A program made the position numbers and the translations under genes. From positions 1 through 64,000 of the forward strand of contig NZ_BBWR01000018.1 in assembly GCF_001463905.1 (NCBI RefSeq): DNA of 64,000 nt. The letters are read 5' to 3'. The notes under the pieces were generated by a model, which saw nothing but the letters and a program-made list of their open reading frames with translations, made no database searches and was not told where the DNA came from. Positions 17,854 through 25,739 of this stretch are shown here, in pieces. The DNA comes from Aureimonas frigidaquae (lineage in GTDB: Bacteria > Pseudomonadota > Alphaproteobacteria > Rhizobiales > Rhizobiaceae). Numbering within the stretch: the first letter of the stretch is position 1; every line of letters starts with the position of its first letter.

Positions 17854-18887
17854 CCGGGCCGACGTCCCACAACGCTGCCTCGACCCCAAAGCGCTCCAGC
17901 CGGTCCCGGCTCCTGTGTCTTGCGGGCGCGCTGGCGGCGCTGTGCCTTTTCTGCGCCCTGTCGCTGGCCGTCGGCACGCGTGAGACGAGCTGGCAGGATG
18001 TCATGACCGCGCTTCGCGGCCAGGGGGACCCGCTCCTGCGGGCGACTGTTGAGCTTCGCATTCCACGCACGCTGCTGGCCGTTCTTTCGGGCGCTGCGCT
18101 GGCTTTGGCCGGGGCCGTCATGCAGGGCATCACGCGCAATCCGCTGGCCGATCCCGGCATACTCGGCGTCAACACCGGCGCCACCCTGGCCTTGGTGATC
18201 GGCATTGCCTGGTTCGGCATGTCGACACCCTACCAGTTCGTAACGACGGCCATATCGGGCGCCGCGCTCGCCGCCATTTTCGTCTACACGATCGGCTCGC
18301 TCGGGCGCGGTGGCGCCACGCCGCTCAAGCTCGCTCTGGCCGGCGCGGCGACATCCATCGCCTTCTCCTCTCTCGTCCTTGCAGTCGTCCTGCCGCGCAA
18401 CGACATTGCGGGCGGCATCCAGGACTGGCAGATCGGCGGCGTCGGAGGCGCCACCATGGACAGGACGCTCGCGGTCCTGCCGATATTCCTCGTCGGCTAT
18501 GTCGTCAGCCTTATCTGTGCGCGCAAGCTGAACCTCCTGGCGCTGGGTGACGATCTGGCCGCGGGCCTGGGTGAGCGCGTGCAGCCGGCGCGCATCGGCG
18601 CCGCCTTCGGCGCCATCGTCCTATGCGGAGCGGCCACCTCGCTCTGCGGTCCGATCGGCTTTGTCGGGCTCGTGGTTCCGCATTTCTGCCGACTGCTCGT
18701 CGGCATCGACCATCGATGGCTCCTGCCGCTTTGCGCACTCTGCGGCGCTGCGCTGCTGACGGGGGCCGATATCATGGGCCGGATCGTCGCCCGTCCTGCA
18801 GAGCTGGATGTCGGCATCGTCACCGCAATGATCGGCGGGCCGATCTTCATATCCTTGGTCCGCCACCGCCGGGCTCGTGAATTATGA
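17850..18887 (+). CDS. FecCD-family siderophore ABC permease, first subunit
   Basis: Inner-membrane permease of 345 residues of the BtuC/FecCD family, one of two subunits forming the iron-siderophore channel. Multiple hydrophobic helices are visible, with the family marks RIPRTLLAVLSGAALALAG, GITRNPLADPGILGVNTGA and, near the C-terminus, GPIGFVGLVVPHFCRLLVG, the region that contacts the ATPase. A cytoplasmic N-terminal stretch of about 25 residues precedes the first helix. It overlaps both neighbours by 4 bases (ATGA). FepD would be the closest functional analogue. Confidence 0.93.
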   Translation: MTGPTSHNAASTPKRSSRSRLLCLAGALAALCLFCALSLAVGTRETSWQDVMTALRGQGDPLLRATVELRIPRTLLAVLSGAALALAGAVMQGITRNPLADPGILGVNTGATLALVIGIAWFGMSTPYQFVTTAISGAALAAIFVYTIGSLGRGGATPLKLALAGAATSIAFSSLVLAVVLPRNDIAGGIQDWQIGGVGGATMDRTLAVLPIFLVGYVVSLICARKLNLLALGDDLAAGLGERVQPARIGAAFGAIVLCGAATSLCGPIGFVGLVVPHFCRLLVGIDHRWLLPLCALCGAALLTGADIMGRIVARPAELDVGIVTAMIGGPIFISLVRHRRAREL

Positions 18888-19918
18888 GCCTTGCCGCCGG
18901 CTCCCCCCTCGGCGCCATCCGGCGCCGCGCACGGCAGCGAAGGGCAGGGCTGCGCCTGGCGCTCGCGCTCATCGTGGCCGTGGCCTTCACGGCCACGCTG
19001 ATGTTCGGCCAATCCTATGTCCCGCTGGCCGATGTCGCCAGGGTGCTCCTGGGCGAAACGGTCGCGGGGGCAGGCTTCACCGTGGGGACGCTGCGCCTGC
19101 CGCGCGCCGTCTTGTCGGTCCTTGCGGGCATGAGCTTCGGGCTGGGCGGCGTCGCCTTCCAGATCATGTTGCGCAACCCGCTGGCGAGCCCGGACATCAT
19201 CGGGATCAGTTCGGGCGCCAGCGCGGCCGCCGTCTTTTCCATCGTCGTCCTGTCGATGAGCGGTCCGGCCGTATCGCTGATTGCGGTCCTGGCGGGGCTT
19301 GCGGTGTCCTTGGCCATATACCTTCTATCCATCCGCGGCGGCCAGGCGGGGACACGGCTGATCCTGGTGGGGATCGGCGTGTCGGCCATGGTGCAGAGCT
19401 TCATCGCCTATGTGCTGCTGCGCGCGCCCGACTGGAGCCGGCAAGACGCCATCCGCTGGCTGACGGGGAGCGTCAACGGCGCGCGGCTGGACCAGGCGCT
19501 CCCGCTCCTCCTGGCACTCGCGGTGTTCGGCGCGATCCTCCTGTCTCGCGCGCGGGATCTGGAAGCCCTGCGCCTGGGCGAGGATACGGCTGCCGCACTC
19601 GGAACGCGCGTGGCGGCATCGCGGATCGTCATCATCGTCTGCGCGGTCGGCATGATTGCGGTGGCGACGGCGGTCACGGGCCCGATCGCCTTCGTGTCCT
19701 TCCTGTCCGGCCCGATCGCCGCGCGGATCGCCGGGGCGAATGGCAGCCTGCTCCTGCCATCCGCCCTCGTCGGAGCCATCCTCGTACTGGCGGGGGATTT
19801 CTGCGGCCAGTTCCTGCTTCCCGGGCGGCTGCCCGTGGGCATCGTGACCGGCGCCCTGGGCGCGCCTTACCTCATCTATCTCATCATCCGCGTAAACCGG
19901 ACGGACAGGTCGCTATGA
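18884..19918 (+). CDS. FecCD-family siderophore ABC permease, second subunit
   Basis: Second permease subunit, 344 residues, paralogous to the preceding gene and expected to form a heterodimer with it. Family landmarks are TLRLPRAVLSVLAGMSFGLGG, LRNPLASPDIIGISSGASAA, a central TRLILVGIGVSAMVQS helix, and TGPIAFVSFLSGPIAARI toward the C-terminus. In that last segment the usual VPHxxR is replaced by SGPIAARI, as is common in FepG-like subunits. It is joined by 4-base overlaps to the first permease and to the ATPase gene, so subunit stoichiometry is probably set by translational coupling. Confidence 0.93.
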   Translation: MSLAAGSPLGAIRRRARQRRAGLRLALALIVAVAFTATLMFGQSYVPLADVARVLLGETVAGAGFTVGTLRLPRAVLSVLAGMSFGLGGVAFQIMLRNPLASPDIIGISSGASAAAVFSIVVLSMSGPAVSLIAVLAGLAVSLAIYLLSIRGGQAGTRLILVGIGVSAMVQSFIAYVLLRAPDWSRQDAIRWLTGSVNGARLDQALPLLLALAVFGAILLSRARDLEALRLGEDTAAALGTRVAASRIVIIVCAVGMIAVATAVTGPIAFVSFLSGPIAARIAGANGSLLLPSALVGAILVLAGDFCGQFLLPGRLPVGIVTGALGAPYLIYLIIRVNRTDRSL

Positions 19919-20754
19919 CGCAGGACGGATTGACCGTCGGCCGCTTGTCGGCCGGCTATGGAGACCGCCCGGTTCTGGAGGGGCTGGACCTTTCCGTAGC
20001 AGCCGGGCGTGTCACGGCGATCGTCGGCGCCAATGCCTGCGGAAAGTCCACCCTGTTGCGCGCCATGTCCCGCCTTCTGCGCCCGCAGGGCGGCCATGTG
20101 CTCCTGGACGGAAAGGACATTCACCGGACCGCGCCGCGCGAGCTGGCCCGGCGGCTCGGCCTATTGCCGCAATCGCCCATCGCGCCGGAGGGCATCACCG
20201 TCCTCGACCTCGTCGGCCGGGGCCGCAACCCGCATCTGGGGCTCCTGTCGCGCTGGAGCCGCAAGGACGAAAGCGCCGTGGCGGCAGCCATGGACGCCAC
20301 CGGGACGCTGGATCTTGCCGAGCGGCCGGTCGACGAACTGTCTGGCGGCCAGCGCCAGCGCGTGTGGATCGCCATGGCCCTGGCACAGGAGACGGAGATC
20401 CTCCTCCTGGACGAGCCGACCACCTTTCTGGACATCCGCCACCAGGTGGAGGTTCTGGACCTTCTCATCGATCTCAACCAGCGCCGTGGCACCACCGTCG
20501 TCATGGTGCTGCACGACCTCAATCTCGCCTCGCGCTACAGCGACGTGCTGATCGCCATGGCAGGCGGTCGGCTGCATGCGGCCGGAGCGCCGGCGGATGT
20601 GCTGACGGCCGCCATGGTGCGCCACGTCTTCGGCATCGACAGCCGGATCGTTACCGATCCCCTGTCCGGACGCCCGATGATGTTGCCCATCGGCCGCCAC
20701 CGCACCGAAGGCCACCGGCCGGGCGCGACAGACACGAAGGACATCGAGACATGA
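19915..20754 (+). CDS. Iron-siderophore ABC transporter ATP-binding protein
   Basis: Cytoplasmic ATPase of 279 residues that drives the FecCD channel, closest in type to FepC/FhuC. Walker A is GANACGKST with K44, the Q-loop follows at LPQSPIAPE, the ABC signature LSGGQ is at 142-146, and Walker B LLLDEPT has D166 and E167. The H-loop is VLHDLN. Size and motif order are normal. Another reading frame overlaps it but has no family features. The gene is coupled by ATGA overlaps to the second permease and to the siderophore-interacting protein. Confidence 0.95.
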   Translation: MTQDGLTVGRLSAGYGDRPVLEGLDLSVAAGRVTAIVGANACGKSTLLRAMSRLLRPQGGHVLLDGKDIHRTAPRELARRLGLLPQSPIAPEGITVLDLVGRGRNPHLGLLSRWSRKDESAVAAAMDATGTLDLAERPVDELSGGQRQRVWIAMALAQETEILLLDEPTTFLDIRHQVEVLDLLIDLNQRRGTTVVMVLHDLNLASRYSDVLIAMAGGRLHAAGAPADVLTAAMVRHVFGIDSRIVTDPLSGRPMMLPIGRHRTEGHRPGATDTKDIET

Positions 20755-21809
20755 CCGTTCACGACCTTTTCCGACTGTCCGGCTCGGCGACGCCGACCAA
20801 GGCGCGCGCCATCCTGGACGAGGTCTGCGACCATTTCGTCGAGCATGCGGAGGTCAGGCGCGATGGCGATACGGCCGTTCTCGTCAATGCGCTGGGCTCG
20901 GCCCGGCTGCAACTCATCGACGGGCGGATCGACATCGAGCTCGCCTGCCAGACGCAGGCCGCGCTCGACCTCAGCCGCAACGTCCTGGCCGAACACATGT
21001 TCTATTTCGCCGGGTCGGACGCGCTCGGCCTCGTCTGGCGCCAGCCGCCCGCGCCGGGCACAGTGGCGAACCTTCACGAGGTCACCGTGATCTCGGCTCA
21101 CGCGGTGACACGCAACATGCGCAGGGTGGTGTTTTCCTGTGCGGACGTAACCCCCTTCCTGACGGGCGATATCCACGTGCGGCTTCTCATTCCCCCGCTG
21201 GGGCGTGAACCGGTCTGGCCGGGCTACAGGGATGACGGGCGCCTCGACTGGCCCGAGGGAGAGGATGCCCTGATACCCCGCGCCTACACGATCCGCTCGG
21301 TCGACGCGGCAGAGGGCACGCTTGCGATCGACTTCCTGCAGCATACCGCCTGCGACACGCCGACGCCCGGCGCGGACTTTGCGCGCGACGCCCGGCCCGG
21401 GCAGCGCGCCGCCCTGCTAGGCCCCGGAAGCGGCGGCATACCGCACGCACCGTCCATCCTTCTGATTGGCGACGAAAGCGCCCTGCCCGCCATGGCCCGC
21501 ATCGTGGAAGAGGCGCCGGAGGGCACGCAGCTGACGGCCATCATCGAGGTCGAGGACGCGGCCGAGGAAGCCTACCTGCCGGGCCGGCCTGGACTGCGCG
21601 TCGACTGGCTGCATCGCGGCAGCGACTCCAGCGCCGCAAGCCATAGTCGGCTCATCGAAACCGCCCGCCCCGCCATTGAGAACGCCGGTCCCGATACGTT
21701 CATCTTCATCGCCTGCGAAAAACAGGACGTGCGCTCCCTGCGCACCATCCTGAAACGCCGCGGCCACGACCGAAGCTGCGTTTACGCTGCCTGGTACTGG
21801 GAGCGGTAG
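20751..21809 (+). CDS. DUF2218-siderophore-interacting protein (ferric-siderophore reductase)
   Basis: Predicted NAD(P)H- and FAD-dependent reductase of 352 residues that releases iron from imported ferric siderophores in the cytoplasm. An N-terminal DUF2218 domain (about 1-95, with VCDHFVEHAEV and LIDGRIDIELAC) is fused to the FAD-binding siderophore-interacting domain (about 100-235), whose flavin motif reads RAYTIRS. The C-terminal SIP domain follows, ending near CVYAAWYWER. DUF2218 is often a stand-alone protein; the fused form is known. It is the last gene of the operon, overlapping the ATPase gene by 4 bases, which gives a complete receptor-to-reduction route. The reductase role is inferred from family members such as ViuB and FpvC-type SIPs. 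Confidence 0.9.
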   Translation: MTVHDLFRLSGSATPTKARAILDEVCDHFVEHAEVRRDGDTAVLVNALGSARLQLIDGRIDIELACQTQAALDLSRNVLAEHMFYFAGSDALGLVWRQPPAPGTVANLHEVTVISAHAVTRNMRRVVFSCADVTPFLTGDIHVRLLIPPLGREPVWPGYRDDGRLDWPEGEDALIPRAYTIRSVDAAEGTLAIDFLQHTACDTPTPGADFARDARPGQRAALLGPGSGGIPHAPSILLIGDESALPAMARIVEEAPEGTQLTAIIEVEDAAEEAYLPGRPGLRVDWLHRGSDSSAASHSRLIETARPAIENAGPDTFIFIACEKQDVRSLRTILKRRGHDRSCVYAAWYWER

Positions 21810-21855
21810 GAGGGCCGCTGGCAACCGTGCCGGCCACCCGACCGAGCCGCGTGAC

Positions 21856-21981
21856 TTGTACGGCGATGGTCCAGGTTCACCCTACCGCAGTACCAGCAGT
21901 GGCCCGTTCGTGACCGAGAAGTACGGCGAGGCCCATCCCGACACCACGGCTCGCGAAAAGGAACCGAACCCACGTGGCTGA
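21856..21981 (+). pseudogene. Possible short coding remnant (S-x-x-G-x-F-V-T pattern)
   Basis: Frame 1 from a TTG at 21856 to the TGA at 21979-21981 reads a 41-residue peptide containing RSTSSGPFVTEKYGEAHPDT. From memory, the pattern R-S-x-x-x-G-x-(F/Y)-V-T-x-x-Y-x-x-x-x-P-x-T-T recurs in short uncharacterised bacterial proteins, often near toxin-antitoxin genes or on mobile elements. There is no good start or ribosome site, so it may be the tail of a decayed gene. It lies between the iron operon and the Fic module. Confidence 0.3.
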
Positions 21982-22064
21982 ATCGGTTTGGCGGTGCGTG
22001 CCTCGGCGGCTGCCCGAGTCAGTTTTGACTAGCGGTGGGTGGCAGCCATGGTAAGATTACAGCC

Positions 22065-22343
22065 ATGAACGATCCTAAAAGCAAATGTGCTCGTGCTGCT
22101 GACAGTGACCGGTTCCTGCAGGTCGATGGCCCGTCAGGAAAAAGCTTCGATGTCCAGAACCTGAAGCGCTCGGCCAAAAACGGACGTTTCGTGCTGACCC
22201 GACGCTCTGGCGAAGCCATCAGCGCTGTCGAAGGCCTGACGGTATCCCCGCGCATGGCCACACTGGTTCGTGATATGGACGAGAGAGGCCTGTCCCGCGC
22301 AGAGAGGCGCACCCACATCATTGGGCTTTTTCGTAAGAAGTAG
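22065..22343 (+). CDS. VbhA-like antitoxin of a class I Fic module
   Basis: Small protein of 92 residues placed directly before the fic gene, as class I Fic antitoxins are. Its C-terminal half (AISAVEGLTVSPRM, then RDMDERGLSRAERRTHIIGLF) can be aligned with VbhA, whose inhibitory helix carries (S/T)xxxE(G/N). Here the glutamate is E56 and is followed by G57, but the serine position four residues earlier is I52, with a serine at 53 instead. The N-terminal 45 residues are not familiar. A GTG at 22035 is an alternative start. The stop is 6 bp before the toxin start. The antitoxin role is inferred mainly from position and this partial match. Confidence 0.65.
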   Translation: MNDPKSKCARAADSDRFLQVDGPSGKSFDVQNLKRSAKNGRFVLTRRSGEAISAVEGLTVSPRMATLVRDMDERGLSRAERRTHIIGLFRKK

Positions 22344-22349
22344 CGTCGC

Positions 22350-22928
22350 TTGGCTTATACCTCGGAGGCCGATCCACTTTGCTATCCAGGCACCACGGTG
22401 CTGCGCAATCTGCTGGAGCTCCAGGTCCAGGAGGAACTAGATGAGGCGGAACTGATCCTGTTCCTCGAGCGCGCCGAAGAGCCCTTTCCCGCCGGCGACC
22501 TGGGTCCGGACCACTACCTCAGCCTGCATCACCACCTGTTCCAAGATGTCTACGGCTGGGCGGGTCAAATCCGCACGATCCGCATTGGCAAAGGGCAAAA
22601 CTGGTTCTGCTTTCCGGAATATATCCAAGTGTCTCTTGCCAAGGCTTTTGCTGAGTATGGCGATCCGGACGAGGTTGCTGCTTTGCCAGTGCAGATGTTC
22701 GTTCAGCGGACTGCCCATCTGCTGGCGGAAATTAATGCGGTGCACCCCTTCCGGGAAGGCAACGGGCGCACCCAACTGGCCTTTCTCAATCTGCTAGCGG
22801 CCAATGCCGGCTATACTATCGATCATGCCCACCTGGAGCCTGAGCGCGTGCTAGCGGCGATGATCGACAGTTTCGACGGAGACGAGCGCGCCCTTTCCGC
22901 TCTGCTAGCGGAGGCCTTGATGCATTAG
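22350..22928 (+). CDS. fic: Fic-domain protein (AMP-transferase toxin), TTG start
   Basis: Fic protein of 192 residues, a family that usually transfers AMP to target proteins such as gyrase or topoisomerase IV. The Fic motif HPFREGNGRTQ begins at catalytic H132 and continues to R140, and the flap GQIRTIRIGKGQNWFCFPEYI lies at about 73-93, all as in FicT/VbhT. The second motif arginine, expected at 143, is leucine. The start appears to be TTG at 22350 with AAGAAG about 9 nt upstream; no ATG allows a full domain. It follows the antitoxin by 6 bp. CTAG, a rare tetranucleotide, occurs four times in the gene, hinting at foreign origin. Activity cannot be assumed given the altered residue. Confidence 0.88.
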   Translation: MAYTSEADPLCYPGTTVLRNLLELQVQEELDEAELILFLERAEEPFPAGDLGPDHYLSLHHHLFQDVYGWAGQIRTIRIGKGQNWFCFPEYIQVSLAKAFAEYGDPDEVAALPVQMFVQRTAHLLAEINAVHPFREGNGRTQLAFLNLLAANAGYTIDHAHLEPERVLAAMIDSFDGDERALSALLAEALMH

Positions 22929-23271
22929 CACCGGTTGGAGCCGCCCGCACCCGCCTTATCGTACATGGTCACGCCGATGGTTGCATCTGCTTTTGCAGCA
23001 ACGGCCGACGCTGCGCCAATAACCGGACCGGGGCGCTAAGCCGCCATTTTACCTTTAAGAGCCGTCAATCCGCATCCAACCCCAGTTGAACCTTTTGGTG
23101 TCTGTGAACATGTCGACATGCTCGATCGAACGGCAGCCTCCTCAGTGCCAGGGTCTTGCCGGCCGGCCATGGTCGGGCGGTCCGGCTCCTTGGGCCGCTT
23201 TCATTCTGGAACCCCACAGAAACCCCGGCGCTAGCCGCGATCCGAGTAGGTCAGGGATGTCATGGGCTTGA
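22929..23271. other. Non-coding stretch between fic and tRNA-Lys
   Basis: About 340 bp with no gene I can support. A rightward open frame through it runs into the complement of the tRNA and is an artefact. The sequence faces the 3' end of the tRNA, the usual side for an integrated element, but I found no integrase and no second copy of the tRNA 3' end here. Confidence 0.5.
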
Positions 23272-23347
23272 TGGTGAGCGCGCAGGGATTCGAACCCTGG
23301 ACCCCATGATTAAAAGTCACGTGCTCTACCAACTGAGCTACGCGCTC
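23272..23347 (-). tRNA. tRNA-Lys (anticodon UUU)
   Basis: Read on the minus strand, the 76 bases fold as a canonical tRNA. The acceptor stem is GAGCGCG/CGCGCTC, the D arm GCTC-AGTTGGTA-GAGC, and the anticodon stem CGTGA/TCATG closes the loop CTTTTAA with anticodon TTT. The T arm is CAGGG-TTCGAAT-CCCTG. Discriminator A is followed by an encoded CCA (23272-23274). The 3' end points toward the Fic module. Confidence 0.97.
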
Positions 23348-23473
23348 ACAAACGCGCTGCAAGAGTCGCGAAGTGGGCGGACCATAGGGATGGAGCGCCC
23401 TGGCGTCAATGCGTCTGCCGGCTGAAAACGAATGCCACCCAGACGCCTTCCGGCCGAGGCCGTGGGCAGCGTC

Positions 23474-24616
23474 TTACACCTGCCCATCCGCCGTTCGCCA
23501 GGCGGCGTAGTCCTTCGCACCGTTGCCGGTGACGAGGCAGACGATGGTGTCATCTTCACCGATCAGGCCGTCATCGAAAAGTTGACGCATGGCGGCCAGG
23601 GACGTGGCGCCCGTCGGTTCGCTGAAGAGCCCGGCGCGGCGGGCAAGGTCGTGCATGGCCGACAGGATCATCGCATCGGGAACCGCGACGCCCTGCCCGC
23701 CCGTCGCGTGAACCAGCGACAGGGTCAGGCTGCCTTCGTCCGGGTAGGAGGCGAGCGGGTCCGATATGCCGGAGGCAAGCGTGTGCGGCGCGGGCCAGGG
23801 TGACACGTCCTGAAGGCCCTCCCGGAAGGCGGTGGCGATCGGGGCACAGCCTTCCGATTGGGCAGCGACGAGGCGCGGGACCTGCACGCTCCAGTCGCTG
23901 AAACCTTGCCAGACACCATGGACGAGCGGGCCCGAGCTCGTCGGCACCGCGACCCAGTCCGGCACGTTTCCGGAGAGATCGTCCAGGATCTCCTGCCCCA
24001 CCAGGCGCAGCGCGTCCACGCCATAGGCGTTCTGGTACGTGGTGGTGACGTTGGCGAAACCCGACTCGGCAGCAAGCTCGATCCCGACCTGAAAGGAACG
24101 GGAATAATCGCCCGGAACGCGGTGGAAGGTCGCGCCATAGGCGGCGATCTGGGCCACCTTGCCCTCCGGCGTCGATTCCGGGCACACGATGATGGCGGGC
24201 ACACCCGCATTGGCCGCGTAGCAGGCGGCCGCGGCGCCCGCATTGCCGCTGGATGCGCAGACGATTCCCGGTGCGCCCAGCGCGAGCGCGCGGCTGACAG
24301 CGGCGGCCACGAGCCGGTCCTTGAAGGAGCCGGAGGGGTTGCGCGTCTCGTCCTTCACGTAAAGCTGGCCGTGGAAGCGCTCATGCAGGAGGTCGGGCCG
24401 GACCTTGCGCATCAGGGTCCCGCCTTCGCCGAGCGTCACGCGCTCGCTGACGAAATCGGATGTCCGCCACCGGCGGCCGGCCGGCAAGGGCCGCTCGACA
24501 CGCAGGATCCCGCCGCAATCCGGGCAGCGATAGGCGAGCCTCGCCGCATTCCGCGCGTGGCAGCGCAGGCAGAACAATGCCGCTAAAGCGCCCTCGCTCG
24601 GTTGCTCATGCCTCAT
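23474..24616 (-). CDS. Threonine-synthase-like PLP enzyme with zinc ribbon
   Basis: Fold-type II PLP enzyme of 380 residues. An N-terminal zinc ribbon (C16-x2-C19 ... C31-x2-C34) is followed by the PALP domain with the PLP lysine K99 in NPSGSFKDR and a SSGNAGAA phosphate-binding loop. This layout is found in zinc-ribbon threonine synthases and related lyases. It is the last gene of a 12-kb catabolic operon and overlaps the D-threonine-aldolase-like gene by 4 bases. In that setting beta-elimination or beta-replacement on a hydroxylated or phosphorylated amino acid is more likely than housekeeping threonine synthesis, for which partner genes are absent. The reaction is therefore not assigned. 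The ATG at 24616 is chosen for the overlap and for the position of the zinc ribbon. Confidence 0.8.
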   Translation of the reverse strand: MRHEQPSEGALAALFCLRCHARNAARLAYRCPDCGGILRVERPLPAGRRWRTSDFVSERVTLGEGGTLMRKVRPDLLHERFHGQLYVKDETRNPSGSFKDRLVAAAVSRALALGAPGIVCASSGNAGAAAACYAANAGVPAIIVCPESTPEGKVAQIAAYGATFHRVPGDYSRSFQVGIELAAESGFANVTTTYQNAYGVDALRLVGQEILDDLSGNVPDWVAVPTSSGPLVHGVWQGFSDWSVQVPRLVAAQSEGCAPIATAFREGLQDVSPWPAPHTLASGISDPLASYPDEGSLTLSLVHATGGQGVAVPDAMILSAMHDLARRAGLFSEPTGATSLAAMRQLFDDGLIGEDDTIVCLVTGNGAKDYAAWRTADGQV

Positions 24617-25725
24617 TGCATCATCCCCCGCGCCGCCACGGGGAAGACGGTTTCGACCCGCTCGCCGCGCAGTCCCACATACCAGTCGTAACGGTCCACC
24701 GTCGGGTCGCAATGGCCGGGGACCAACCGCAACATCTCACCCGGCGCCGGCCCGGTAATCCCGCCCGCAAGCGCCAGCGTGCCGTGCTCGTCCGAGGCGC
24801 CGACGCAGGTCAGCCGGCCGTCCCATCCGGCCACGAGCGGCAGGCCGCTATCGACCGCAACGCCCTTGTGGCCGCAATCGACGACGACGCGGCCTGCCTG
24901 CGCGCTCATGACGGTCGACAGGACGAAGAGCGACTGGCGGAAGGCGGGCGCCGGATCGTTGCGTGCGTAATCGGCGTCCATGAAGATGTAGGAGCCGGTC
25001 TGCAACTCGTTGTAGACGCCGCTGTCCGCCTCCAACGCGAAGGTGCCCGTACCGGCACCGCCGACGATATCGCAGGACAGGCCTTTGAGTGCGATCAGCT
25101 CGATCGTGTGGCGCGTCAGCTCCGCCGCGCGGTGAATGGCCGCCTGGCGCTCCTCCACCTGGCGCATATGCTGTGCAGCGCCGTGATAGGCCTGCAGCCC
25201 GCCGAAGGTCAGGTGCGGGCTTGCGGCGATGCGCGCGGCAAGTTCCGCCGCGCCCGGCCCGGGCGCGACACCGCATCGCGCCCCGCCCATGACGTCGATC
25301 TCGACAAGCACGTTCAGACGCGTCGCCAGCGCGGCCGCCGCCTCCTCGATCCGCGGCAGAATGCGCGGATCGTCGAGACAGAGCGATATGCGGGCCATGC
25401 GCGTCAGCGCGGCCAGGCGCTTCAGCTTGGCGGGGGCCACGACCTCGTTGGAGACGAGGATATCCTCCACCCCGCCCCAGGCCAGGATCTCGGCTTCGGC
25501 CGGCTTCTGCACGCATTGGCCGATGGCTCCGCGCGCCCGCTGCCAATGGGCGATGACGGGCGACTTGTGCGTCTTGGCATGGGGGCGCAGCCGCACCCCC
25601 GCCGTGCGGCAGGCTGCGGCCATGGCGTCCATATTGGCCTCGAGCGCATCGAGGTCGATGATCAGGGCCGGCGTGTCGATCTCGCTCTCGTGCATGCCGG
25701 GCTCGGCGGGCGGGCGCTGTTGCAT
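24613..25725 (-). CDS. D-threonine-aldolase-like PLP enzyme (DSD1/AlrN family)
   Basis: Fold-type III PLP enzyme of 370 residues related to D-threonine aldolase and D-serine dehydratase. The PLP motif RPHAKTHKS has the likely Schiff-base lysine K51. Near the C-terminus PGHCDPTVD offers a His-x-Asp pair like the divalent-metal ligands of D-threonine aldolases; D-serine dehydratases use His-x-Cys instead. The enzyme could cleave or dehydrate a D-beta-hydroxy-amino acid. It starts 14 bp after the GMC gene and overlaps the threonine-synthase-like gene by 4 bases. The ATG at 25725 is preferred because an AGG lies 12 nt upstream; the ATG at 25695 is an alternative. Confidence 0.82.
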   Translation of the reverse strand: MQQRPPAEPGMHESEIDTPALIIDLDALEANMDAMAAACRTAGVRLRPHAKTHKSPVIAHWQRARGAIGQCVQKPAEAEILAWGGVEDILVSNEVVAPAKLKRLAALTRMARISLCLDDPRILPRIEEAAAALATRLNVLVEIDVMGGARCGVAPGPGAAELAARIAASPHLTFGGLQAYHGAAQHMRQVEERQAAIHRAAELTRHTIELIALKGLSCDIVGGAGTGTFALEADSGVYNELQTGSYIFMDADYARNDPAPAFRQSLFVLSTVMSAQAGRVVVDCGHKGVAVDSGLPLVAGWDGRLTCVGASDEHGTLALAGGITGPAPGEMLRLVPGHCDPTVDRYDWYVGLRGERVETVFPVAARGMMQ

Positions 25726-25739
25726 GATCCGCGCGGACC

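Noticed and set aside
23156-23425. An 89-codon open frame across the tRNA-Lys gene
   Set aside because: Its sequence (GIRTLDPMIKSHVLYQLSYA) is the translated complement of the tRNA, a well-known annotation artefact.
23474-25725. Beta-hydroxyaspartate cycle (bhcABCD) because of a D-threonine-aldolase-like and a PALP enzyme side by side
   Set aside because: The PALP enzyme is of the zinc-ribbon threonine-synthase type rather than a serine/threonine-dehydratase type, and no BhcA aminotransferase or BhcD iminosuccinate reductase is present.
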